This document shows, one piece after another, positions 26,664 through 34,916 of a stretch of DNA of 64,000 nucleotides. Position 1 is the stretch's first letter; the number at the start of each line of letters is the position of its first letter. Made by a program: the position numbers and the translations under genes. The notes beneath the pieces were generated by a model. The model had not been told where the DNA came from and did no database searches. It saw only the letters and a list, made by a program, of their open reading frames with translations. Location: NCBI GenBank assembly GCA_963169235.1, contig CAUJCX010000020.1, positions 231,691-295,690 of the forward strand. The letters are read 5' to 3'. Origin of the DNA: Actinomycetota bacterium. Lineage in GTDB: Bacteria; Actinomycetota; Thermoleophilia; Miltoncostaeales; Miltoncostaeaceae.

Positions 26664-26969
26664 CGCCCGGCGCAGCGCGGCGTCGGTGCCGTCCGCGACG
26701 GGCGCCGGAAGCACGGCCACCGTCACCCGGCGGGGACGCGCCGCCGCACCCGCGCCCAGCGCCACGACGCCCATGCTCGCGACGAGGACCGCGGTCCACG
26801 CGCCGGCCTGCGCGGCCATGGCGCCCAGCGCCACCAGTGCCCCTGTGCCACCCGCCAGCAGCAGCACCGCGGCGGAGCGGCTGTCGGCGTCCGCCCACAC
26901 GCGCCGCGCGCGCACCCCCAGCGCGATGAGCGCGACGGTGACGGCGAGTGCGGCGGCGGCGGACAGCAC
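26658..26969 (-). CDS. Small membrane protein, unknown function
   Basis: 103 residues from GTG 26969, preceded by GGAG at 6 nt. Three hydrophobic segments (LSAAAALAVTVALIALGV; AAVLLLAGGTGALVALGAMA; AVLVASMGVVALGAGAAA) and a short polar C-terminal tail. Third positions are G/C as in real genes. No family recognised. Confidence 0.55.
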   Translation of the reverse strand: MLSAAAALAVTVALIALGVRARRVWADADSRSAAVLLLAGGTGALVALGAMAAQAGAWTAVLVASMGVVALGAGAAARPRRVTVAVLPAPVADGTDAALRRAA

Positions 26970-27073
26970 GGTTGTCTCCAAGGGGTGGGACGACTTGCGT
27001 GACCGTGCCGTTCGCGCCCCGCGCGCGGCCCCCTTCCCCACCATGGCGAAGGCGCAACGGGCGTTGCGTGTGC

Positions 27074-27079
27074 GATACT
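27074..27079 (+). promoter_or_regulatory. -10 element, leaderless spacing
   Basis: GATACT, 6 nt (CCGTGC), ATG 27086. Confidence 0.4.
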
Positions 27080-27085
27080 CCGTGC

Positions 27086-27343
27086 ATGTCTGACGAGCTT
27101 TCTCCCAAGTTGCTCGAGGCGCTGAGCGTCCTCGATTCGCAGCTGGCCAACGAACTGATCGACGCACTCGGGCCGGTTGCCGCCGAGCTGGGAGACCGCG
27201 AGGAGGCGGTGCTCGAGCGCCTGGCCACCGGCATCGCTACCGGCGCCAAGCCCGCCGAGCTGAACGCGTTCGTCCGGTTGCTTCCCGTGACCGTCAGCAG
27301 GGCCGTGCAGCCCGTCATCGACCCGGTGATCGCCGCCGCCTGA
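27086..27343 (+). CDS. Small helical protein, unknown function
   Basis: 85 residues, acidic, all-helical: MSDELSPKLLEALSVLDSQL and VAAELGDREEAVLERLATG. No Cys, no membrane segment. Start supported by GATACT 6 nt upstream. No family recognised. Confidence 0.6.
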   Translation: MSDELSPKLLEALSVLDSQLANELIDALGPVAAELGDREEAVLERLATGIATGAKPAELNAFVRLLPVTVSRAVQPVIDPVIAAA

Positions 27344-27406
27344 CCCGGCGTCGCGGCGAGATCGCGCCGCCGTGCCCGTCCTCGGCCCGCCGCGGCCTGG
27401 CTTGAG

Positions 27407-27412
27407 TAGGCT
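27407..27412 (+). promoter_or_regulatory. -10 element, leaderless spacing
   Basis: TAGGCT, 7 nt, GTG 27420. Same hexamer as upstream of murB, infA and acnA. Confidence 0.5.
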
Positions 27413-27419
27413 TCGCCGC

Positions 27420-28640
27420 GTGGAACGCACGCCCATACGTCCGGTGCTGCGCCGGGCTGTTCCGGCGGCGATCGCCGTGGCGGCCGCGGTGATGGCGGGA
27501 TGCGCCGACGGGTCTCCTCGCGCGTCGGTGACGCAGCCGGCCACCGTCGAGGCCGGAGTCGCCACCGAGGCGGCGACCGCCCCCGGCGTGCGGCTGCGGA
27601 CGGTGGTGACGGGCCTCGGGGACGCGCTGTTCGTGACCGCGGCGCCGGGCGAGCCCGGGCGGCTCTACGTGGTGCAGCAGTCGGGCCGCATCCTGGTGGT
27701 TCGCAACGGTCGCGTGCAACAGGCGCCGTTCCTCGACGTGCACTCGCGCATCTCGTCGGGCGGCGAGCGGGGCCTTCTGGGCCTGGCGTTCGATCCCGCC
27801 TACGCGACGAACCGGCGCTTCTACATCAACTACACCGACCGTGCGGGCGACACCCGCGTGGCACGCTTCACGGCCGGTGCGACGAGCGCGCGCACGGCCG
27901 CGACGGGGCGCGTGATCCTCACCCAGAAGCAGCCGTACGCCAACCACAACGGCGGCATGCTGGCGTTCGGGCCCGACGGCATGCTGTACATCGGCCTGGG
28001 CGACGGCGGCAGCGGCGGCGATCCCGAGAACCGGGGCCAGGACCTCAGCACCCTGCTGGGCAAGATCCTGCGCATCGACCCGGCGCCCGCGGGCGGCGGC
28101 GACTACGACATCCCCGACACCAACCCGTTCACCTCCACGCCGGGCGCGCGCGGCGAGATCTGGGCGTACGGCCTGCGCAACCCGTGGCGCTTCTCGTTCG
28201 ATCGCGCCAACGGCGACCTGTGGATCGGCGACGTGGGCCAGAACGAGGTGGAGGAGATCGACCGGGCGCCCGCGGGCCGGCGGGGCCTCAACTTCGGGTG
28301 GAACGCGTTCGAGGGCCCGCGCCGCTTCGGCGGCGCGCTGCGTCCCGGTAGCCGCGCCACTCCTCCCGTGGCGTCGTACGGGCACGCGAAGGGCCAGTCG
28401 GTGACCGGCGGCTACGTCTACCGGGGGCGCGCCGTGCCGGCCCTGCGGGGGCGCTACGTGTATGCCGACTTCGGTTCGGGGCGGGTGTGGAGCATGCGCG
28501 CCGGGCCGCGGCCCGGCAACGTGCGTGAGGAGACCGGCCGGCTGGGCGTGCGGCTGTCCAGCGTCACGTCGTTCGGCGAGGACTCCGCGGGCGAGCTCTA
28601 CGTGATCGCCAACCAGAACCTGTACCGCTTCACGTGGTAG
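27420..28640 (+). CDS. PQQ-dependent aldose sugar dehydrogenase-like lipoprotein
   Basis: Six-bladed beta-propeller of the soluble glucose/sorbosone dehydrogenase (YliI/Asd) family, anchored outside the membrane. 406 residues from GTG 27420: signal peptide with lipobox VMAGC, then SGRILVVRNGRV, GGERGLLGLAFDP, NHNGGMLAFGPDGMLYIGLG, AYGLRNPWRFSFDR, GDVGQNEVEEI and GGYVYRG. These match the catalytic His and metal-site regions of the family. No PQQ synthesis genes in the window, so the cofactor must come from elsewhere or from the medium. Confidence 0.9.
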   Translation: MERTPIRPVLRRAVPAAIAVAAAVMAGCADGSPRASVTQPATVEAGVATEAATAPGVRLRTVVTGLGDALFVTAAPGEPGRLYVVQQSGRILVVRNGRVQQAPFLDVHSRISSGGERGLLGLAFDPAYATNRRFYINYTDRAGDTRVARFTAGATSARTAATGRVILTQKQPYANHNGGMLAFGPDGMLYIGLGDGGSGGDPENRGQDLSTLLGKILRIDPAPAGGGDYDIPDTNPFTSTPGARGEIWAYGLRNPWRFSFDRANGDLWIGDVGQNEVEEIDRAPAGRRGLNFGWNAFEGPRRFGGALRPGSRATPPVASYGHAKGQSVTGGYVYRGRAVPALRGRYVYADFGSGRVWSMRAGPRPGNVREETGRLGVRLSSVTSFGEDSAGELYVIANQNLYRFTW

Positions 28641-28665
28641 CCACGACGACCAGGGGTGACCGAGG

Positions 28666-29448
28666 GTGAGTGACGAGACGACCGACGATGCGCTGATCCC
28701 GTCCGTGGGGTGGGGCGTCGTGCACCTGTTCCTGCGGGCGTTCCCGGAGGAGCCCGGTGACGACATCCTGGAGGCCATCGAGGAGTTCACCGCGGTCGAT
28801 CCGCAGCAGGTGGTGGCGTTCTCGGTGCTGGGCGGTCGCGCCGATTTCGGCCTCATGGCGCTGGCGCCCGACCTGAACGCGCTGGACGTGTTTACGAAGC
28901 GGGTGCTGGGCGGACCGGTGGAGCTGGTGTCGTCGTTCACGTCGCTCACCGAGCTGTCGGAGTACGCGACGACCGAGGAGGACGAGCGGGCGCGCCTGGC
29001 GGCCGAGGGCGCGGACGACGTCGAGGGCGCGATCGCCGCGTGGCACCAGCGCATGGCGGCGTACCGCGAGAACCGCCTGCATCCCCGCCTGCCGCGGCGG
29101 CGCGTGCTGTCGTTCTACCCCATGTCCAAGAGCCGCGTACCCGGCGCCAACTGGTTCGAGCTGGAGTTCGAGCAGCGCCGTCGCCTGATGGTGGGGCACG
29201 GCCGCGTGGGCCGCACGTACCACGGGCGGGTGCTGCAGCTGATCACGGGCGCCACGGGCATCGACGACTGGGAGTGGGGGGTCACGCTGCTGGCCGACGA
29301 CGTGGTGGCCATCAAGGACATCGTCTACGAGATGCGGTTCGACCCGGCCAGCGCCGCGTACGGCCTGTTCGGCCCGTTCTGGACCGGCCTGGTGATGGAC
29401 CCGGCGGACGTGCTGACGCGTTCGGGCCTGACGGCGGAGGCCCGCTGA
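28666..29448 (+). CDS. chdC: Coproheme decarboxylase (chlorite dismutase family, ChdC/HemQ)
   Basis: Final step of the coproporphyrin-dependent haem pathway of Gram-positives: oxidative decarboxylation of coprohaem to haem b. 260 residues from GTG 28666 (AGGGG 9 nt upstream). SFYPMSKSR contains the likely catalytic Tyr region, MVGHGRVGRTY the proximal haem His, and DIVYEMRFDPASA the C-terminal signature. No other hem genes in the window. First gene of an apparent three-gene run with an ADH (2-nt gap) and a pyrophosphorylase (4-nt overlap). Confidence 0.92.
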   Translation: MSDETTDDALIPSVGWGVVHLFLRAFPEEPGDDILEAIEEFTAVDPQQVVAFSVLGGRADFGLMALAPDLNALDVFTKRVLGGPVELVSSFTSLTELSEYATTEEDERARLAAEGADDVEGAIAAWHQRMAAYRENRLHPRLPRRRVLSFYPMSKSRVPGANWFELEFEQRRRLMVGHGRVGRTYHGRVLQLITGATGIDDWEWGVTLLADDVVAIKDIVYEMRFDPASAAYGLFGPFWTGLVMDPADVLTRSGLTAEAR

Positions 29449-29450
29449 GC

Positions 29451-30539
29451 ATGCGCGGACTCGTCTTCCACGGCAACCGCGACCTGCGCGTGGAGCAGGT
29501 TGCCGACCCCGCCATCCTGGCCCCCACCGACGCCATCGTGCGGGTGACCATGGCGGCCATCTGCGGCTCCGACCTGCACGTGCTGAACGCGGGTGAGGCG
29601 TTCGGCTTCCCGGCCGGGTCCCGTTTGGGGCACGAGTTCATCGGCGTGGTCGAGGAGGTGGGCGCCGACGTGCGCACCGTCGCCCCGGGCGACGCCGTGC
29701 TCTCGGCCGCCGGGGTCAGCTGCGGGCAGTGCGTGTACTGCACCGAGGGCAAGCGCTACGCGTGCACCCGCATGTCGATGTTCGGCTGGGCGCCGCGGCT
29801 GTGGCAGCACGGCGGGGCGGTGGAGGGCGGTCAGTCGCAGTTCGCCCGGGTGCCGCTGGCCGACGCGACGCTGTACGCGGTGCCCGAGGCGCTGGCCGAG
29901 CCGTCGCGACGGGCGACGCTCCTGCCCCTGGTGGACGTGATGTCAACGGGGTGGCACGGCCTGGTGTCGGGCGACGCGGGCCCGGGGTGCGACGTGGTGG
30001 TCATCGGCGACGGTGCCGTGGGCCTGTCGGCCGTGCACGGGGCGCGGGCGATGGGCGCCAACGCCATCATCTGCCTGGGGCACCACGAGGACCGCCTCAG
30101 CCTGGCCCTGGGGCTGGGCGCCACGCACACGCTCACCACCCGCGACCCCGACGAGATCCGCCAGCTGGTGCGCGAGGCCACCGACGGGCACGGCGCGCAC
30201 GTGGTGGTCGACAGCGTGTCGAACACCTCGTCCATGGAGGGCGCGCACGCCGCGGTGCGGGCGGGTGGCACGATCGCCTGCCTGGGCATGGACCACTTCA
30301 TGGGCCAGACGCCCAGCGTCAACTGGTTCGACCAGTTCACCCGCAACATCACCATCACGGGCGGGCTGATCCCGATGGGGCACTACGTCCACGGCCTGCT
30401 CGACCTGGCCGTCGCCGGGAAGCTCGACCCGAGCCCCATCCTCACCACCCGCCTGGCGCTGGACGACGCACCCGATGGCTACCGCATGATGGCCGAGCGC
30501 GCCGACGGCGTGGTGAAGGTGGCCCTGGAGTTCGAGTGA
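29451..30539 (+). CDS. Zinc-dependent alcohol dehydrogenase (MDR family)
   Basis: 362 residues. Catalytic zinc ligands in CGSDLH and GHEFIGVVEEVG; structural zinc cysteines in CGQCVYCTEGKRYAC; Rossmann motif VIGDGAVGLSAVHGA. Resembles the glutathione-independent formaldehyde/threonine dehydrogenase-like branch, but the substrate cannot be told. ATG 2 nt after chdC; its stop overlaps the next gene (GTGA), so translation is coupled. Confidence 0.88.
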   Translation: MRGLVFHGNRDLRVEQVADPAILAPTDAIVRVTMAAICGSDLHVLNAGEAFGFPAGSRLGHEFIGVVEEVGADVRTVAPGDAVLSAAGVSCGQCVYCTEGKRYACTRMSMFGWAPRLWQHGGAVEGGQSQFARVPLADATLYAVPEALAEPSRRATLLPLVDVMSTGWHGLVSGDAGPGCDVVVIGDGAVGLSAVHGARAMGANAIICLGHHEDRLSLALGLGATHTLTTRDPDEIRQLVREATDGHGAHVVVDSVSNTSSMEGAHAAVRAGGTIACLGMDHFMGQTPSVNWFDQFTRNITITGGLIPMGHYVHGLLDLAVAGKLDPSPILTTRLALDDAPDGYRMMAERADGVVKVALEFE

Positions 30540-31951
30540 GCGACGACCTCAGCCCCGATCTGCGGCGGCGCCTGTCCGACGCGAGACAGCAGCACCTGGC
30601 CGACCTGTACGACGCCGCCGCGTCCGCCCACCGGGGGGCCCTTGGTGACGACATCCGCGGCCTCGACCTCGATCTGGTGGCCCGGCTGGTGGACCGGTTC
30701 GTGCACGCCGACGAGGCGGCCGCCGACCTGGGCGAGATCCGTCCCCCGGCGGCCATCCCGATTCCCCGCACGCCTGCCCAGCGCGAGGCCGAGCGGGCCG
30801 CCGCGGCCGAGGGTGAGCGCTTCGTGCGCGACGGCCGCCTGGCCCTGGTGCTGCTGGCGGGCGGGCAGGGATCGCGCCTGGGGTTCGACGGTCCCAAGGG
30901 GGACTTCCCGTACGGCCCGGTGACCGGCAAGACGCTGTTTCGCCAGCACGCGTGCCGCGTCGCGGCGCTGCGCGCGCGCTACGGGGCCGACCTGCCGCTG
31001 TACGTGCTGACCTCGCCGGCCAACGACGTCGAGACGCGGGCCTCGTGGGAGGCCGCCGGCCACTTCGGCCTCGACCCCACGTCCGTCACGTTCGTGGTGC
31101 AGGGCACGCTGCCGGCGGTCGACCGGGCCACGGGCCGGGTGCTGGTGGAGTCGCCCGACCGCCTGGCGCTGTCCCCGGACGGCCACGGTGGCCTCTTGAT
31201 GGCGCTGCGCAACGCGGGCGCCCTCGACGCGATGGAGGCGGCCGGCATCACCACGTTCTTCACGTTCCAGGTCGACAACCCGCTCATCCGCGTGGCGAAC
31301 CCGGCGTTCATCGGGTACCACCTCGCCGCCGGGGCCGAGATGTCCAACCTGGCGGTGCGCAAGCACGAGCCCGCCGAGCGCGTGGGCGTGATCGCCGAGA
31401 TCGGCGGGCGCACGGGCGTGGTGGAGTACACCAACCTGCCCGACGAGCTGGCCGAGCGCCGTGACGCGCGCGGCGACCTCGAGCTGTGGGCCGGAAACAT
31501 CGCGACGCACCTGGTGGAGGTGGCGTTCGCGCAGCGCCTCACCGACGGCGGCCTGCACCTGCCGTTCCACAAGGCGGTCAAGAAGGTGCCCCACGTGGAC
31601 GACCCGGACCCGGCCGAGCCCAACGCGGTGAAGTTCGAGACCTTCATCTTCGACGCCCTACCCCAGGCGCGGGCGTCGGTGACCGTGGAGGTTCCGCGCG
31701 AGACCGACTTCAGCCCCATCAAGAACGCGCACGGCTCGGACTCGCCGGAGTCGTGCCGCCGCGACGGCAACCGCCTGTACGCGGCGTGGCTCGAGCACGC
31801 GGGCGTCGCCGTGCCGCGCGACGAGGCGGGCGAGCCCGCGGCCGACCTCGAGATCGACCCGCGGCTGGCGCTCGACGCCGACGAGCTGGCGGCCCGCATC
31901 GGGCCCGAGGTGCGCATCCTCGGCCCCACCGCGCTGGGGCCGCTGGGCTAG
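30536..31951 (+). CDS. UDP-sugar pyrophosphorylase, eukaryotic-type UAP1/AGX (UDPGP family)
   Basis: Makes a UDP-sugar (UDP-GlcNAc/GalNAc or UDP-Glc) from UTP and sugar-1-phosphate. 471 residues, much larger than bacterial GalU or GlmU. Signature LAGGQGSRLGFDGPKG, uridine-site VQGTLPAVD, QVDNPL, and the UAP1-like C-terminal KNAHGSDSPES. GTG 30536 overlaps the ADH stop by 4 nt. Bacteria normally rely on GlmU, so this may be a parallel route; product not certain. Confidence 0.88.
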   Translation: MSDDLSPDLRRRLSDARQQHLADLYDAAASAHRGALGDDIRGLDLDLVARLVDRFVHADEAAADLGEIRPPAAIPIPRTPAQREAERAAAAEGERFVRDGRLALVLLAGGQGSRLGFDGPKGDFPYGPVTGKTLFRQHACRVAALRARYGADLPLYVLTSPANDVETRASWEAAGHFGLDPTSVTFVVQGTLPAVDRATGRVLVESPDRLALSPDGHGGLLMALRNAGALDAMEAAGITTFFTFQVDNPLIRVANPAFIGYHLAAGAEMSNLAVRKHEPAERVGVIAEIGGRTGVVEYTNLPDELAERRDARGDLELWAGNIATHLVEVAFAQRLTDGGLHLPFHKAVKKVPHVDDPDPAEPNAVKFETFIFDALPQARASVTVEVPRETDFSPIKNAHGSDSPESCRRDGNRLYAAWLEHAGVAVPRDEAGEPAADLEIDPRLALDADELAARIGPEVRILGPTALGPLG

Positions 31952-31961
31952 CGCGAGCCGC

Positions 31962-32912
31962 TCAGCGGAACTCGCGGGGCAGGTGGAAGAACACGCCCTC
32001 GGTGGACGGCTCGTCCGACCCCGTGCGGCCGAAGCCGCGGGCCTCCAGCATGTCGGCCACCTCGCGCACCAGCACCTCGGGGGCGGACGCGCCCGCGGTC
32101 AGCGCGACGCGGCTCTTGCCCTCGAGCCAGGCCTGGTCGATGGCCTGGGCGTTCTCGATCAGGTACGCCTCGGCGCCGGCGGCGGCGCCCACCTCCACCA
32201 TGCGGTTGGAGTTGGAGGAGTTGCGCGACCCCACCACCAGCACCAGGTCGGCGCCGTCGCGCACGCTCTGCTTCACGGCGTCCTGCCGGTTCTGCGTGGC
32301 GTAACAGATGTCGCCCTTGGGCGGGATGTGCAGGGCGGGGAAGCGCTTTCGCAGCACGCCGACGATCTCGGCCATGTCGTCCAGCGACAGGGTGGTCTGC
32401 GTGGCGAGCGCCACGTTCTCGGGGTCGGGCACCTCGACGGCATGGGCCTGCGCGACGTCCTCCACCACGATCACCCGGTCGGGGGCCTCGCCGCGGGTGC
32501 CGATGACCTCGTCGTGGTCGACGTGGCCCACCAGCAGGATGGTGGCGTCGCGCCGGGCGTAGCGGCGCACCTCGGCGTGTACCTTGCTGACCAGCGGGCA
32601 CGTCGCGTCGATGACGCGCAGCTTGCGGGCGGCGCAGTTGGCGTGCACCTCGGGCGAGACCCCGTGGGCCGACAGGATGATGTTGGCGCCCTCGGGCACG
32701 TCCAGCTCGGTGGGCACGAAGATGGCCCCGCGGGCGGCGAGGCTGTCGACGACGTGGCGGTTGTGCACGATCTCGCCGCGCACGTACACGGGCGGGCCCA
32801 GCTCGTCGAGCGCCCGCTCGACGGTCTCGATGGCGCGCTCGACGCCGGCGCAGTACCCGCGCGGGGCCACCATGTCGAGCGCGAGGCCGGAGGTCGGGGT
32901 GCCTGAGGTCAT
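31962..32912 (-). CDS. ispH: 4-hydroxy-3-methylbut-2-enyl diphosphate reductase
   Basis: Last enzyme of the MEP isoprenoid pathway, a [4Fe-4S] reductase. 316 residues. Three cluster cysteines: PRGYCAGVERA, IDATCPLVSK, GDICYATQNRQ; also VHNRHVV, SAHGVSP and SRNSSNSNR. ATG 32912 chosen: TACCCT lies 6 nt upstream. Ends 10 nt from the convergent pyrophosphorylase. Confidence 0.96.
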   Translation of the reverse strand: MTSGTPTSGLALDMVAPRGYCAGVERAIETVERALDELGPPVYVRGEIVHNRHVVDSLAARGAIFVPTELDVPEGANIILSAHGVSPEVHANCAARKLRVIDATCPLVSKVHAEVRRYARRDATILLVGHVDHDEVIGTRGEAPDRVIVVEDVAQAHAVEVPDPENVALATQTTLSLDDMAEIVGVLRKRFPALHIPPKGDICYATQNRQDAVKQSVRDGADLVLVVGSRNSSNSNRMVEVGAAAGAEAYLIENAQAIDQAWLEGKSRVALTAGASAPEVLVREVADMLEARGFGRTGSDEPSTEGVFFHLPREFR

Positions 32913-32918
32913 GCTCCC

Positions 32919-32924
32919 AGGGTA
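32919..32924 (-). promoter_or_regulatory. -10 of ispH, leaderless spacing
   Basis: TACCCT on the minus strand, 6 nt (GGGAGC), ATG 32912. Confidence 0.5.
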
Positions 32925-33002
32925 CCGGGTTGGTGCCCGTGGGCGACCTGGGGCGGTGGGCTCCGCGCCCGCCGCTGGACGCTCCCGGTGCGAACGCGCA
33001 CA

Positions 33003-33413
33003 ATGATCGTGAGGTGCCGCGTGTGCGGCATCCCCGGAGCACAACCCAAGGAGTGCGGCATCTTCGGCGTCCGCGTCCACCTGCTGTTCCTCGTCACCGC
33101 CGTGGCCATCGGCGCGTACTTCGTGGTCGAGGGACTCCCGGGCTATGCGGTGATCTGCGCGATGGTCGCGGCGGACGCCGTCCAGGACATCGCTGACGCC
33201 CGGCGGGGCCGGGTGACCGAGCGGGGTCTGCCCCTGGGGCCGCGGGGTCGCGCCGTCGCCCTGGCGGTCGCTGCCTGCATGTGCGTCTGGGCGGCGTTCG
33301 CGGGCATCGCCGTCCTCGCCATCGTCGGCGCGATGGCCGTGTGGGAGGCGGCGTGGGCCCTGGTGGACGGTCGCCGGGACCGCACCAACGCGCGCCGAGA
33401 GGCGCCCGCGTGA
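33003..33413 (+). CDS. Small four-helix membrane protein A of a tandem pair
   Basis: 136 residues from ATG 33003. N-terminal Cys motif CRVCGIPGAQPKECG (C-x2-C-x9-C), four hydrophobic segments, and tail ALVDGRRDRTNARRE. It aligns over its membrane part with the next gene (WEAAWALVDGRR vs WMMAWGLVDERR), so they are paralogues. Start uncertain: GTG 33009 is possible, and AAGGAG (33048-33053) sits 6 nt before an in-frame ATC that would give a start at IFGVRVHLLF. Function unknown. Confidence 0.6.
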   Translation: MIVRCRVCGIPGAQPKECGIFGVRVHLLFLVTAVAIGAYFVVEGLPGYAVICAMVAADAVQDIADARRGRVTERGLPLGPRGRAVALAVAACMCVWAAFAGIAVLAIVGAMAVWEAAWALVDGRRDRTNARREAPA

Positions 33414-33784
33414 GCGCGCCGCCACGCCGCCTCACGGTCGCGCTTCACGTGCTCGCGGTGGTCGTCGCGCTGGCGATCAGCGTGCTCATCGTGGTGAAGG
33501 GACCTCGGGGCTACCTCTTGGTGCCCGTGACCGCCCTCCTCGTCGCCATCGGCGACCTCGCCGTCGCGTGGAAGGCGCAAGCACCGGTGCGTGACGGCCC
33601 GTTGTTCGGTGTCCGCGTCGCCAAGCCGCTGATCGTCGTCCTGATCGTGGGCAGCGGCTACATGGCCTTCGAGCGGGAGTGGCCGTCCGTCATCCTCGGG
33701 GGAATGTGCATCTGGATGATGGCCTGGGGCCTCGTCGACGAGCGCCGGGCCCGGCGGGAGGCACACGGCGGAGACGAGGAGTGA
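33410..33784 (+). CDS. Small four-helix membrane protein B of a tandem pair
   Basis: 124 residues from GTG 33410, overlapping the stop of A by 4 nt (GTGA). Four hydrophobic segments (LHVLAVVVALAISVLIVV; LLVPVTALLVAIGDLAV; PLIVVLIVGSGYMAF; ILGGMCIWMMAWGLV) and a charged tail (DERRARREAHGGDEE). Coupled translation suggests the two proteins form a hetero-complex; no family recognised. Confidence 0.65.
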   Translation: MSAPPRRLTVALHVLAVVVALAISVLIVVKGPRGYLLVPVTALLVAIGDLAVAWKAQAPVRDGPLFGVRVAKPLIVVLIVGSGYMAFEREWPSVILGGMCIWMMAWGLVDERRARREAHGGDEE

Positions 33785-33813
33785 GGACGACACGCGGCGG
33801 CCTACCCGCTCGG

Positions 33814-33819
33814 TAGGCT
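33814..33819 (+). promoter_or_regulatory. -10 of murB, leaderless spacing
   Basis: TAGGCT, 7 nt, ATG 33827. Confidence 0.5.
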
Positions 33820-33826
33820 CGGCCCC

Positions 33827-34861
33827 ATGCCGATGCTGAGTGACCACACCACGCTGCGCCTGGGGGGCCCAGCGCGGAGGTGGGTGGACGCCACCACCGA
33901 GGCCGAGCTGATCGACGCGGTGCGCCGGGCCGACGCGGCCGGTGAGCCGCTGCTGGTGCTCGGCGGCGGATCCAACGTGGTGGTCGCCGACGACGGCTTC
34001 GACGGCACGGTGGTGCACGTCGCCACCCGCGGCATCGCGGTCGCGGACGCGGACGCGGGGACGGTGCGCGTGACCGCCGCCGCCGGCGAGGCGTGGGACG
34101 ACCTGGTGGCCCGCGCGGTCGCGTCCGGGTGGGTGGGCGTCGAGGCCCTGTCGGGCATCCCGGGATCGGTGGGGGCCACCCCCATCCAGAACGTCGGCGC
34201 GTACGGGCAGGAGGTCGCCCAGACCATCACCCGCGTGCGCACGTGGGACCGCGTGGACGGCGCGTTGCGCACGTTCGCCTCCGCCGACTGCGGCTTCGCG
34301 TACCGCGGCAGCCGCTTCAAGTCCGATCCGCAGCGCCACGTGGTGCTGGACGTCACGTTCGGGCTCGCCACGGGGCCGCTGGGCAACCCGGTGGCCTACG
34401 CCGAGCTGGCCCGCACGCTCGGGGTCGATGTGGGCGCCCGCGCCCCGCTGGCCGACGTGCGCGCGGCGGTGCTGGGCCTGCGCACGGGCAAGGGCATGGT
34501 GCTCGACCCGGGCGATCACGACACGTGGAGCGCCGGGTCGTTCTTCACCAACCCGGTGCTCGATGCGGCGCAGGCGGCCGCGCTGCCGGAGGCGGCGCCC
34601 CGCTGGACCCAGCCGGACGGAGGCGTCAAGACCAGCGCGGCCTGGCTGATCGAGCACGCGGGCTTCGGCAAGGGGTACGGCCGCGACGTGCGAGGCGGGC
34701 GGGCGGCGCTGTCGACCAAGCACACGCTGGCCCTCACCAACCGCGGCCGGGCCACCACCGGCGACGTGCTGGCTCTGGCCCGCGACGTGCGCGACGGCGT
34801 CGAGGCCGCGTTCGGCGTGCGCCTGGTGAACGAGCCGGTGCTGGTGGGCTGCACGCTCTGA
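33827..34861 (+). CDS. murB: UDP-N-acetylenolpyruvoylglucosamine reductase
   Basis: FAD enzyme making UDP-MurNAc for peptidoglycan. 344 residues, type I length. LGGGSNVVVADDGFDG FAD loop, SGIPGSVGATPIQNVGAYGQE, CGFAYRGSRFK, the proton-donor Ser region AGSFFTNPV and the C-terminal Glu in NEPVLVGC. Promoter TAGGCT 7 nt upstream. Not part of a dcw cluster here. Confidence 0.95.
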   Translation: MPMLSDHTTLRLGGPARRWVDATTEAELIDAVRRADAAGEPLLVLGGGSNVVVADDGFDGTVVHVATRGIAVADADAGTVRVTAAAGEAWDDLVARAVASGWVGVEALSGIPGSVGATPIQNVGAYGQEVAQTITRVRTWDRVDGALRTFASADCGFAYRGSRFKSDPQRHVVLDVTFGLATGPLGNPVAYAELARTLGVDVGARAPLADVRAAVLGLRTGKGMVLDPGDHDTWSAGSFFTNPVLDAAQAAALPEAAPRWTQPDGGVKTSAAWLIEHAGFGKGYGRDVRGGRAALSTKHTLALTNRGRATTGDVLALARDVRDGVEAAFGVRLVNEPVLVGCTL

Positions 34862-34904
34862 GCCGGGGGACGGCACGGGGCCGAGGTCGACGGTGCCGGT
34901 CTGG

Positions 34905-34910
34905 CAGGCT
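34905..34910 (+). promoter_or_regulatory. -10-like element, leaderless spacing
   Basis: CAGGCT, 6 nt, ATG 34917; one mismatch to TANNNT. Confidence 0.35.
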
Positions 34911-34916
34911 TCGCCC

